Shown one piece after another: positions 48,615 through 57,429 of a DNA stretch of 64,000 nucleotides (within the stretch, counting starts at the first letter, position 1; every line of letters begins with the position of its first letter). This stretch comes from Bacteroidales bacterium (GTDB taxonomy: Bacteria > Bacteroidota > Bacteroidia > Bacteroidales > UBA932). The notes beneath the pieces are model-generated. The model saw nothing but the letters and a program-made list of their open reading frames with translations, searched no databases and was not told where the DNA came from. The position numbers were made by a program, and so were the translations under genes. Location: assembly GCA_017429205.1 (NCBI GenBank), contig JAFRPH010000014.1, positions 19,935-83,934 on the forward strand, given 5' to 3'.

Positions 48615-48842
48615 GAGGTGTAAAATCCTTTTTCATCCTGGCCGCAGTCGTGGGCGGTCTGACCCTGTCCCTCCCCTCCCGCGGCCAGGCAGTTCCTGAC
48701 GCTCACGGCGGGCGGCAAGACCGTCGTCGTGGTTGTCGCCCACGAAGTGGACTGGGAAGCCAGCCCGCGTGTGGAGACCGTCGTCTACGCCGGCACGGAG
48801 AAGTCCCTGAACGCCACCTGGTGGGGCAAGAAAGTCAATTAA
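48605..48842 (+). pseudogene. Internally deleted secreted-protein gene (signal peptide plus C-terminal tail)
   Basis: The 5' part in one frame reads MYFGGVKSFFILAAVVGGLT with LSLPSRGQA after it, a good signal peptide. From about 48685 a different frame carries a plausible protein end, QFLTLTAGGKTVVVVVAHEV and on to ATWWGKKVN, with a stop at 48840-48842. In no single frame do both occur, so an internal deletion plus frameshift has removed the body of the gene. The remnant lies 15 bases before the short GH51 gene and was probably its operon partner. The family of the lost protein cannot be told from the tail. Confidence 0.5.
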
Positions 48843-48857
48843 TCCAAACACACTGAT

Positions 48858-50393
48858 ATGAAAAAAGCATTGACCTTCCTCGCGGCGCTTGCCGCCGTCC
48901 TGACCGCCTCTGCGCAGGTCAAGGTCGCCGTCCACGAGACGGCCGGGGACCAGCCGACCATCCCGGCCGAAATCTACGGCCAGTTCTCCGAGCACCTCGG
49001 AAAGTGCATCTATGAGGGCATCTGGGTGGGCAAGGACTCCGCCATCCCCAACGTGGACGGCTACCGCACCGATGTGCTGAACGCCCTCAAGGAACTGAAG
49101 GTTCCCGTACTGCGCTGGCCCGGCGGCTGCTTCGCCGACGAGTACCACTGGATGGACGGCATCGGCCCGCAGGAGAACCGCCCGAAACTCGTGAACAACA
49201 ACTGGGGCGGCACCGTGGAGGACAACTCCTTCGGAACCCATGAATTCCTGAACCTCTGCGAGTTGCTGGGAACTGAACCGTACATCTCCGGCAACGTAGG
49301 CTCCGGCACCGTGGAAGAACTCGCCAAGTGGGTCGAGTACATGACCGCCGACAACGGCACCATGGCCGAGCTCCGCGCCAAGAACGGCCGGAAGGAGCCC
49401 TGGAAAGTCAAATACCTGGGCGTCGGGAACGAATCCTGGGGCTGCGGCGGCGACATGACCCCGGAGTATTACTCCGACGTGTACAAGCGCTATGCCCTCT
49501 ATGCCCGCAACTACAGCGACAACCGCCTCTACAAGATTGCCTGCGGCGCCTCCGACTACGACTACAACTGGACCAAGGTGATGATGCAGAATGCCGGCTC
49601 CAAGATGCGCGGCCTCTCCCTGCACTATTATACCTGCAAGGGATGGTCCGGCAGCAAGGGTTCCGCCACCCAGTTCACCAACGAGGAGTACTACAACGTC
49701 CTCGCCAAGTGCTGCGAAGTCGAGGAGGTCCTGAAGAACCACTTCGCCATCATGGACGCTTACGACCCCCAGAAGCGGGTCGCCCTGATCCTGGACGAGT
49801 GGGGTACCTGGTTCGACGTGGAGCCGGGCACCAACCCGGGCTGGCTCTTCCAGCAGAACACGATGCGGGACGCCATGGTCGCCGCCCTGAGCCTGAACAT
49901 CTTCCAGAAGCACACCGACCGCCTGAAGATGGCGAACATCGCCCAGATCGTGAACGTGCTCCAGGCGATGGTCCTCACTGACGGCCCCCGCATGGTCCTC
50001 ACCCCGACCTACCATGTGTTCCGGATGTTCAACGTCCACCAGAACGCCACCTACGTTCCCGCCGACTACGCTGCCGGGAACATCGTTTCCGCCGAAGGCC
50101 GGATCATGGACGACTTCAGCGCCTGCGTCTCCCGCGACGCCGCCGGCAAACTCCACGTTTCCCTGGCGAACCCGTACCTGGACAAGCCCGTCACCGTGGA
50201 ACTGAACTTCGACCAGCTCAAGCCCAAGAGCGTCACCGGCGAGATCCTGAAGGCCGACCGCATCGACGCCTACAACGACTTCGGCAAGGCTCCCGCCGTC
50301 GCCCCCGCCGCCTTCACGGGCGCCAAGGCTTCCGGCAAGAGCGTGAAACTCACCCTGCCCGCCGCCTCGGTCGTCGTGCTGGAAATCCAGTAA
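48858..50393 (+). CDS. GH51 alpha-L-arabinofuranosidase (short form)
   Basis: A 511-residue GH51 enzyme lacking the CBM-like insert. Its N-terminus [20 protein letters not shown] is a signal peptide, so it is exported, unlike classic intracellular AbfA. The GH51 signature [20 protein letters not shown] is intact. Acid/base Glu is in [10 protein letters not shown] (about residue 194) and nucleophile Glu in ILDEWGTW (about 313). [13 protein letters not shown] is conserved. It belongs to a different subtype from the large enzyme next door. The GH43 gene follows after one base, and the two are on the opposite strand to the rest of the utilisation locus. Confidence 0.94.
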   Translation: MKKALTFLAALAAVLTASAQVKVAVHETAGDQPTIPAEIYGQFSEHLGKCIYEGIWVGKDSAIPNVDGYRTDVLNALKELKVPVLRWPGGCFADEYHWMDGIGPQENRPKLVNNNWGGTVEDNSFGTHEFLNLCELLGTEPYISGNVGSGTVEELAKWVEYMTADNGTMAELRAKNGRKEPWKVKYLGVGNESWGCGGDMTPEYYSDVYKRYALYARNYSDNRLYKIACGASDYDYNWTKVMMQNAGSKMRGLSLHYYTCKGWSGSKGSATQFTNEEYYNVLAKCCEVEEVLKNHFAIMDAYDPQKRVALILDEWGTWFDVEPGTNPGWLFQQNTMRDAMVAALSLNIFQKHTDRLKMANIAQIVNVLQAMVLTDGPRMVLTPTYHVFRMFNVHQNATYVPADYAAGNIVSAEGRIMDDFSACVSRDAAGKLHVSLANPYLDKPVTVELNFDQLKPKSVTGEILKADRIDAYNDFGKAPAVAPAAFTGAKASGKSVKLTLPAASVVVLEIQ

Positions 50394-50394
50394 G

Positions 50395-51951
50395 ATGAAA
50401 CACAGTTTGTTACTGCTCGCAGCCTGCCTCGTACTCGCGGCAGGCTGTGTTGCGTCCCGTGAGACGCAGACCGCCGTGAATCCGCTCACCTACACGGACA
50501 TTCCGGACAATGACGTCATCCGGGTCGGAGAAGACTATTACATGGTGTCCACGACGATGTACTTCTGTCCGGGGGCGCCCATCATGCATTCCCGCGACCT
50601 GGTACACTGGGAGATCGTGAGCTATATCTATGATCTGCTGGAAGATGACGACATCTACAACCTCCGGGACGGGAAGAACGCCTATGGCAAAGGCCAGTGG
50701 GCCACGACGCTCCGCTACCACGACGGAACCTACTACGCCCTCTTTGTGGCCAATGACCAGCATAAAACCTACCTGTATCGCACCCAGGACATCGTGAACG
50801 GTCCCTGGGAGCGGAACGTGATCGACGGATACTTCATGCACGATGCTTCCCTGCTGTTCGACGAGGACCGCCTCTGGGTGGTCTGGGGCAACGGAGACCT
50901 GCACCTGGTTGAACTCGAGCCGGACGGGAGCGCCGTCAAGACCGGGGCGGAAGCCCGCACCATCATCCAGGCTCCGAAGGAAGGCATGGGCCTCCGGGCG
51001 GAAGGATCGCATTTCTACCACATCGGCGATTACTATTATATACTGGAGATTGACTGGCCGCAGGGCAAGCCCCGGACGGCTACGGTCTGGCGGAGCAAGA
51101 GCATCGAAGGGCCGTACGAGTCCAAGGTCGTGCTCCAGGGCACCCTGGGCGGCCGGACCGACGGTATCGCGCAAGGTCCCCTCGTCGAGACGCAGTCCGG
51201 CGACTGGTACGCCATCCAGTTCCAGGACCACGGCGCCGTAGGACGGATTCCCACCATCCAGCCCGTCACCTGGGTGGACGGCTGGCCGATCATGGGCGAA
51301 AACGGGGTTCCGCTGGAGGAAGTGACGGTGAATCTGCCGCCGAAGGGCCGTGACTATGTCTGGGACAATGACGAATTCGACAGCGACAAGCTGGCCCTCG
51401 TCTGGCAGTGGAACCACAAGGCTCCGGAGGGCTGGTCGCTCGAAGAACGGCCCGGCTGGCTGCGGCTGCGCGCCGCGCAGGCCACCGGACTCGCGGACGC
51501 CCGAGGTACCCTTACCCAACGCACCGTCGGCCCCCGCTGCGTCAGCGAAACCCTGCTGGACGCATCCGGGATGAAACCCGGTGACGAAGCCGGCCTCGCC
51601 GCTTTCCAGAGCCGGAGCGGCCGCGTAGGCATGCGGATCGATTCCGACGGAAGCCGGCAGATCGTGGTCCGTTTGGGTGAGGAAACCGTTTCTGAGGTAC
51701 CGGTGGATGCGAATGAGGTTTATCTCCGGATCCGTTACGTCTTTACGCCGCAGGAAGAAGGCGACGAGCCTGATACGGCTTTCTTCGGCTGGTCTTTCGA
51801 TGGAGAAAGCTGGACGGAAGCCGATTGCGTGCTCTCCATGCGCTTCACGCTGGACTACTTCACCGGCTATCGCAGTGCGCTATACAACTATGCCACCCTC
51901 GGGGAGGGCGGCATAGCGGATTTCGACTGGTTCCACCAGCGAGTGTATTAG
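50395..51951 (+). CDS. GH43 family lipoprotein, beta-xylosidase/arabinofuranosidase type
   Basis: A 518-residue lipoprotein (lipobox LAAGC, Cys18) with a GH43 five-bladed propeller (about 30-320) and a beta-sandwich C-terminal domain (about 330-518) of the GH43 beta-xylosidase type. Catalytic residues: base Asp in YTDIPDNDVIR, modulator Asp in FMHDASLLFDEDR, and acid Glu in RAEGSHFYHIGDYYY. Family members of this layout release xylose or arabinose from arabinoxylan. It is co-transcribed with the short GH51 one base upstream. Its 3' end overlaps by 4 bases the convergent tandem-GH43 gene. Confidence 0.88.
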   Translation: MKHSLLLLAACLVLAAGCVASRETQTAVNPLTYTDIPDNDVIRVGEDYYMVSTTMYFCPGAPIMHSRDLVHWEIVSYIYDLLEDDDIYNLRDGKNAYGKGQWATTLRYHDGTYYALFVANDQHKTYLYRTQDIVNGPWERNVIDGYFMHDASLLFDEDRLWVVWGNGDLHLVELEPDGSAVKTGAEARTIIQAPKEGMGLRAEGSHFYHIGDYYYILEIDWPQGKPRTATVWRSKSIEGPYESKVVLQGTLGGRTDGIAQGPLVETQSGDWYAIQFQDHGAVGRIPTIQPVTWVDGWPIMGENGVPLEEVTVNLPPKGRDYVWDNDEFDSDKLALVWQWNHKAPEGWSLEERPGWLRLRAAQATGLADARGTLTQRTVGPRCVSETLLDASGMKPGDEAGLAAFQSRSGRVGMRIDSDGSRQIVVRLGEETVSEVPVDANEVYLRIRYVFTPQEEGDEPDTAFFGWSFDGESWTEADCVLSMRFTLDYFTGYRSALYNYATLGEGGIADFDWFHQRVY

Positions 51952-54548
51952 CGCGTCATCTTCCACCAATCCCAGCGGAAACCGCCGGACTTGAAGACGA
52001 AATAGAGGTCGTGGACGCCAGCGGCGCCTTTCAGCCGGCAGGAGGCTTCCTGGAAGCCCTTGCCGGCTTTCGCCGTAAGAACCCCGCAAAGCGGGCCGTC
52101 CACCGCGTCCAGCCGGACTTCGATGGTCGCAGCGCCTTCGACTGAAGCCGTTAACTTGTGGGCTCCCCGGCCGAAATCGACCCCCTTGATCAGCAGATGC
52201 TCCCCGGCATCGATATCCCGCAGCACGATGCCGTGTCCTTCCACGACGTCTGTCTTGAGGCCATAGCCCCAGGCCATCGTCTCGGCCTCCACCTTGTGGA
52301 AGGGGTTGAAAGTCCCGACCTGCTCCAGGACATTGTCCAGCCAATACGGGACTTTCCGGATGGAGCCGTCCGGCTCGTAGTACATTGGCGCTGCGGAAAC
52401 ACTCCGCTGCTCAGCGTGTTTGAAGGTTTTCAAGTGCATCAGGTCGTAATTGAGACCGAACACGTACGACTGTCCCTTATACTCGATGATGCCGGGATGG
52501 TTGCCCCGGGTACGCCAGGTGCGGTCCATGATGGCGCCCATCGACTTCCACGGCCCGACCGGTGAATCACTCATCGCATAGCCGATGCCCTCCGGGCAGC
52601 AGGTAGATGCAAAAGCAAGGTAGTACTTCCCATTGTGCTTGTAGAACCAAGGCCCTTCCTGGTAAGTGTCGATGGGATAGTCAATCCGATGGATCTCTCC
52701 GTCGACGGAAACCATGTCCTCGTTCAGACGCACCCAGTACACATGCGGATTCCCCCAGTACATATAGGCCTGGCCGTCATCGTCGATGAACACGGACGGG
52801 TCGATGTCCTCCCAGTGCTCCTTCTGCCACACGAGCGGATGCCCGAGCGGATCCTTGAAGGGCCCGAAAGGCGAATCCGCCACCAGGACGCCGATTCCAT
52901 GCCCGTGGATGGGGCAGTACATGTAAAACTTGCCGCCACGCTCCACGACACACTCGGCCCAGGCGCCGTTCTTACCGTCATACCAGGCAAAATCGTCCAG
53001 GGAGGCGACAGCACCGTGGTCCGTCCAGTTCACCATGTCCGTCGACGTATACAGGAGCCAGTCGAACATCTGGAAACCTTCGGCACCATCCTCGTCGTGG
53101 GTGGTGTACAGGTACACCATCCCGTCATAGACCATCGGCGCCGGATCCGCCGTGAATTTCGTTTGGATGAGCGGCATGTTCAGGTGGTGGTTGAACACCC
53201 ACCAGTCCAGGTCGAAGAGTTCGTCGTCGCCCCCGCGGAACAGCAGGTACAGGTCGTGGACACCCACCGCCCGGTCGGAGACGGGAGCCTTGACCAGCAT
53301 GTTCTCCCCATTCACCGGAACGGAAGCAATCGGACGGCCGTCCAGCGCGTCCAGGAAAAAGTCCACGGTGCCCGGATGCTTGAAATTCAGCATCTCCAGC
53401 GACACCAGCACGGCCGGTTCCTCGCCGAAATCCACATTCCGCACCTTCAGCCAGTCACCGTTGTGGACCGAGGTCACCCAGTGGCGGTCACCGGGAAGGC
53501 GGTCCGTCTTGAGTCCGTAGGAGGCGGCCATGGTCTCGGCCTGGGTCATTACGTAAGGATTCAGCGTCTGAAGCGGATCCACACCCTTTTCCGTGAAAGG
53601 GATGAAGGGAATGGATCCATCGGCCCCGAAGGTGAATTCCTCCACGCAGGTGGCCCTTCTGAATCCGCCGCCGTTAGGCAGTTTCCCATTGTGGTAGAAC
53701 ATGTAATGATGCCCCCGGAAGGTGATGTTGCCGCCATGGATGGTAAAGCTGTTCTCCGCCTCGTCCATGATCCGGCCGCGGTATTGCCAGGGGCCATGGA
53801 TGGAAGTTGAGGTGGAATAGGCCATATGCTCTGGCACGCCCCCGGCAGGATAGACCAGATAATACAGGCCGTCCCGTTTCGTCAACCAGGGTCCTTCCTC
53901 ATACCCGACCATCATCTTCTCCTTTCCTCCGTCGGACCAGTCCGGCTTCATCGATGCAGGGCCGAAGCACGCAGGGTCGTGAAAGCCAGGAACTTCCTGA
54001 TAACCTTCCGGGAATGAGACCATGTCTTCGCCCAACTTGCCGTACCAGCAACCTTTGTTACCCCAGAAAAGCCAGGGAGTGCCGTCATCGTCGATGAAAA
54101 CCGTCGGATCGATGAACGAGAACCCCGTCGCCAGCGGCCCGCCGATGGCGTCCTCGTAAGGACCCTCCGGCCGGTCGGCCACTGCAACCGCCAGGGCATC
54201 GGCCCGGGTAGCAGCCTCGGTGAGACACACGTACCAGTACCATTTCCCGTTCCGCTCCACGGCCTGCGAGGCCCAGGCGCGGTCGCCCTGGAAGGCCCAC
54301 GGGAACGTAGCCGTGGAAACGGGCGTTCCGAGGTAAGTCCAGTTGACCATGTCTTCCGTACTGTACAGCTGCCAGTCCTTCATCTTGAAGTACACGGCAT
54401 CGTCTTCATCGTGATCCACGAACAGATAGACCTTGTCCCCATGCACGTACGGTGCCGGGTCAGGCGTGTAGGAAGTACCGATGACGGGATTCTGGGCCCC
54501 GAGCGGCAGGAAAGCCACAAGGGCCAGACAGGTGCAGATCCTTTTCAT
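51948..54548 (-). CDS. Tandem GH43-CBM6-GH43-CBM6 enzyme
   Basis: An 866-residue secreted protein with two complete GH43 propellers, each followed by a CBM6-like domain. First unit: base Asp in TPDPAPYVHGD, modulator Asp in FIDPTVFIDDDG, acid Glu in YEEGPWLTKRDG, CBM6-like TQAETMAASYGLKT. Second unit (from about residue 460): TADPAPMVYDG, DIDPSVFIDDDG, YQEGPWFYKHNG, CBM6-like VEAETMAWGYGLKT. All six catalytic residues are present, so both units should be active, likely as arabinofuranosidase and xylosidase, though which is which cannot be read off. Signal peptide ends near LGAQ. Last gene of the (-) locus. Confidence 0.9.
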   Translation of the reverse strand: MKRICTCLALVAFLPLGAQNPVIGTSYTPDPAPYVHGDKVYLFVDHDEDDAVYFKMKDWQLYSTEDMVNWTYLGTPVSTATFPWAFQGDRAWASQAVERNGKWYWYVCLTEAATRADALAVAVADRPEGPYEDAIGGPLATGFSFIDPTVFIDDDGTPWLFWGNKGCWYGKLGEDMVSFPEGYQEVPGFHDPACFGPASMKPDWSDGGKEKMMVGYEEGPWLTKRDGLYYLVYPAGGVPEHMAYSTSTSIHGPWQYRGRIMDEAENSFTIHGGNITFRGHHYMFYHNGKLPNGGGFRRATCVEEFTFGADGSIPFIPFTEKGVDPLQTLNPYVMTQAETMAASYGLKTDRLPGDRHWVTSVHNGDWLKVRNVDFGEEPAVLVSLEMLNFKHPGTVDFFLDALDGRPIASVPVNGENMLVKAPVSDRAVGVHDLYLLFRGGDDELFDLDWWVFNHHLNMPLIQTKFTADPAPMVYDGMVYLYTTHDEDGAEGFQMFDWLLYTSTDMVNWTDHGAVASLDDFAWYDGKNGAWAECVVERGGKFYMYCPIHGHGIGVLVADSPFGPFKDPLGHPLVWQKEHWEDIDPSVFIDDDGQAYMYWGNPHVYWVRLNEDMVSVDGEIHRIDYPIDTYQEGPWFYKHNGKYYLAFASTCCPEGIGYAMSDSPVGPWKSMGAIMDRTWRTRGNHPGIIEYKGQSYVFGLNYDLMHLKTFKHAEQRSVSAAPMYYEPDGSIRKVPYWLDNVLEQVGTFNPFHKVEAETMAWGYGLKTDVVEGHGIVLRDIDAGEHLLIKGVDFGRGAHKLTASVEGAATIEVRLDAVDGPLCGVLTAKAGKGFQEASCRLKGAAGVHDLYFVFKSGGFRWDWWKMTR

Positions 54549-54558
54549 AAAGCAGTGG

Positions 54559-56025
54559 TTAAAAAGCTTGTTTGAACGGCTCGTTTTCGCTCTTGAACAT
54601 CCGCCTCGCGTCCCGGACCGTCATGCCGGTGGAGGCGTTCCCCAGGTCGGGAATGTTGAAGGACTTGAGATTATATTCGTAGAAGCGGGAGGACTTCTGC
54701 GGGAGGACGAAGGGCTTGGAGGGTACGCCGTTCTCATCCAGGTGGCTGAAGTAGGGCTTGCCATACATGCCGTCACCCCGTTTGCTCGCGAAGACGAACC
54801 AGCGGGAATTGGAGGACCAGCTGTGATAGGTGTCTGATTTATCGCCCTTTATCTCATTCAGTGGCCGGACTTCTCCAGTCTGGAGGTCCACCAGGTTCAG
54901 GGTGGATTCGGTATGGAAAAGCGGGAAGGTCCCGTAGTCGGAAACGGTGAAAAGAAGCCAGCGTCCATCCGGAGAGGCCTTGGGATGACAGGCGGAGGCA
55001 TGATGGGCAGGTCCGCTCCAGACGGTGTCCACCTGTTCGCCGATCCGGCCGTCCGACGCATCGAACGGAGCCCGCATCAGCGAATACCGGACTTCCTGAA
55101 TCTGACGCGGCAGCGAGACCGTGTCCGCCACGCAGTAGAAAACGGCGCTTCCATCCGCGGAGAAGCAAGGGAAAGTCTCCCAGGCATCGGCCCGGGCGAC
55201 GTGCGGGACATTGACCATCACATTGTTGTCGAAGTCCGCGACGGTCAGGTCCGAGGCGGAATCGAACACTTCCATCCGGTTGCCCGCCATCGTATGGAAG
55301 CCCGGAAGGATGATGTTCGTGGAGAATACGCCGAAACGGCCGGACGGATGAAGTTCCCCGTACACGGTACCGGAGAGCATCCCCTCGGCATTCAGCGTGA
55401 GTTTGCGGAGCGCTCCGTCCTTGTTCAGGATCGCGCCTCCATGCGGCCCGCGGATATAGTACAGGGAATAGTCACCCCGCTGCTGACCGTGGACGTGGCA
55501 GTTCATGCAGGCGTTTTCCGTATGCTGATGGTCGCAGATCGTCGTCTCCCGGAAATCCTCTATGCAGCGTTCCTCGATGGAAACCTCGTTCCACATCTGG
55601 TACGCGGGTTCGATGAGGCGGTAGGTCAGGTATCCGTCGATGGAATCCGTGCTCACCCGGATGGACCAGGCATCCGTCACCTTCTTCCCGTCTACCAGAG
55701 CTTCCGCCTCCACGCGGATGGTCTTACCGGCCGCATCCGAGAGGAATTCCTTCCATTTTCCCAGGCGCCATTCCACCTCCAACCCCTTGATTTTAACAGA
55801 TTTCCCATCCAGGACAAATGTCGTCGAGGCCTTCCGTACACCCTTCATCGCGTACCGGAAGTTCAGCGGAGCAATGTTCGCAGGGATGGTCACCTCCTTG
55901 TAATCGGGATAGATGACAAGGGGACCTTCGCTGCCGTCGGAAGCATCCGCCAGATCCCTCTGACTGCACCCCGTTGCCAGACACAAGGCGAGGAGGGTCA
56001 GATATCCAAAGAATCGTTTCATCAT
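54559..56025 (-). CDS. PD40/TolB-like propeller lipoprotein with one CxxCH motif
   Basis: A 488-residue lipoprotein (lipobox LATGC, Cys20). Residues about 35-130 are an Ig-like region, followed by a CxxCH sequence (CMNCH, Cys173-His177) inside the His-rich stretch CDHQHTENACMNCHVHGQQR. The rest is WD40-like PD40 repeats (FPCFSADGSAVFYC, KASPDGRWLLFTVSDYG, HSWSSNSRWFVFASKRGDG). A CxxCH motif is a c-type heme signature but can also bind metal. It overlaps the preceding membrane-protein gene by 4 bases, so the two likely work together. Function unknown; found in some arabinan/xylan loci of Bacteroides, as I recall. Confidence 0.7.
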   Translation of the reverse strand: MMKRFFGYLTLLALCLATGCSQRDLADASDGSEGPLVIYPDYKEVTIPANIAPLNFRYAMKGVRKASTTFVLDGKSVKIKGLEVEWRLGKWKEFLSDAAGKTIRVEAEALVDGKKVTDAWSIRVSTDSIDGYLTYRLIEPAYQMWNEVSIEERCIEDFRETTICDHQHTENACMNCHVHGQQRGDYSLYYIRGPHGGAILNKDGALRKLTLNAEGMLSGTVYGELHPSGRFGVFSTNIILPGFHTMAGNRMEVFDSASDLTVADFDNNVMVNVPHVARADAWETFPCFSADGSAVFYCVADTVSLPRQIQEVRYSLMRAPFDASDGRIGEQVDTVWSGPAHHASACHPKASPDGRWLLFTVSDYGTFPLFHTESTLNLVDLQTGEVRPLNEIKGDKSDTYHSWSSNSRWFVFASKRGDGMYGKPYFSHLDENGVPSKPFVLPQKSSRFYEYNLKSFNIPDLGNASTGMTVRDARRMFKSENEPFKQAF

Positions 56026-57428
56026 CGTTTATCCTCCTCCATGGCATTCAGATAATAGTACCAGTAGGAATCGCGGAAAGCGGAAGGATTCCGGAAGAAC
56101 CGTTCCATCCGGTCCACGGCTTCGCGGTCCAGGCCGAAGGACAGCAGATGCTCCGCGTCCAGCCGGTCATGCAGGCTGAGCCAGATGAGGACGGCCTCCC
56201 GGTAGATGCCGGCAGGCTGGACCCAACGGGGATAGTCCTCCATGAAATGGTCCAGGTCCAGGTTCATCAGGTCATAGCAAAGCAAGTATTCGAGGGCGAC
56301 GGTATTGGAAGGGTCGGCCTCCAGCAACCCCTTCAGGACGGGCCGGGGACGGGTGGAATAATGCACGAAATCTTCGCGGGACAGCCGTTTCCGGCTGCCG
56401 GCAAGCTTTTCATCCGGCTGATCCGGCTGGATGAGCGGCATCATCTGCCTTGCCCAGCGCGCGTAGAAGAGGGTCCTGCTCAGTAAATTCAGGTATTTCC
56501 GGGCCGATGCCGCCTCTCCGGAAACCAGGTTCGCCTCCGCGAGCCGCTTGATGTACCGCGCACCGGTGTGCTTGGGAGACGCCTGCAGGGCGATGATGGC
56601 GCTCTGCTCCGCGATGGTCATGTCCCCCAGCTGGTACCAGACCTCACCCGCTATGCCGTTGGAGAAAGGTGACCGGTCGGTGGACACGCGGATGAAGAGG
56701 CTGTTGACCCCGTCCTGGGAGTGCTTGAACAAACCGCTTCCGAGCTTTCCTTTCATCGCGTTCGCGAGGTTGTAGCAATAGCTCGCCTCCGTCATATGGA
56801 GATCCTTCTCCGACAGCCGGAGGACCCGGTCCCAATTCTCCCGCGCCACTTCCGTATCCAGGCCGATCATGCGGTCATACCGGACCTCCGGCATTCCCCA
56901 CGCCTTGCCGTAATACCGTTGGACCGGTGAACCCAGGGACCAGACGCCGAAACCGGCCAGCACGGCCAGCGAAGCCACCTTGAGCCACCCCTTACGCGGC
57001 TGAAGGGCCAGCAGGAGCAGGGCAAGATAACCCAGGACGACGAGCGTATAGCGGGTGCTGTACAGGTTTTCCGTCTCCCGAAGGAAAGACCAGGCAAAAA
57101 CGAGGGCAGCCACGGCGAGGGAGGGCCACTCGCCCAGGAAACGACGGACGATCCGGTAGGTAACGACGCCGATAGCCGTCAAAAGCAAAGCCACCACCAA
57201 TGGTCCTACGACCGGGAGGTGGAAAAACTGGTCCAGGAAATCGCAGACAAAACGGGCCAGCCATCCGCTTCCCCGGTAAGTCTGCCGGATATAGTCGCCA
57301 TCGAACAGGAACAGCGTCATCTGCTCCCGGCGCATCAGGTGATACGGATAGGCGAGCAAGAAAAAGCCGAAGGCGGAGAGGAATCCCACTCCGCCGATGA
57401 CAGGTGCCATCCAACGCTTTCCCTTCAT
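56022..57428 (-). CDS. DUF6057-like multi-span membrane protein
   Basis: A 468-residue protein with four or so N-terminal transmembrane helices (about residues 8-28, 72-92, 96-116 and 127-143) and a soluble C-terminal part of about 290 residues rich in helix pairs (ASYCYNLANAMKGKLGSG, then LGDMTIAEQSAIIALQ) that resembles a TPR-like solenoid. I place it tentatively in DUF6057. The phrase NLANAMKGK and the position next to a PD40 lipoprotein suggest a conserved gene pair. It starts 1 base after the arabinanase-like gene. No catalytic motif is visible. Confidence 0.6.
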   Translation of the reverse strand: MKGKRWMAPVIGGVGFLSAFGFFLLAYPYHLMRREQMTLFLFDGDYIRQTYRGSGWLARFVCDFLDQFFHLPVVGPLVVALLLTAIGVVTYRIVRRFLGEWPSLAVAALVFAWSFLRETENLYSTRYTLVVLGYLALLLLALQPRKGWLKVASLAVLAGFGVWSLGSPVQRYYGKAWGMPEVRYDRMIGLDTEVARENWDRVLRLSEKDLHMTEASYCYNLANAMKGKLGSGLFKHSQDGVNSLFIRVSTDRSPFSNGIAGEVWYQLGDMTIAEQSAIIALQASPKHTGARYIKRLAEANLVSGEAASARKYLNLLSRTLFYARWARQMMPLIQPDQPDEKLAGSRKRLSREDFVHYSTRPRPVLKGLLEADPSNTVALEYLLCYDLMNLDLDHFMEDYPRWVQPAGIYREAVLIWLSLHDRLDAEHLLSFGLDREAVDRMERFFRNPSAFRDSYWYYYLNAMEEDKR

Positions 57429-57429
57429 C

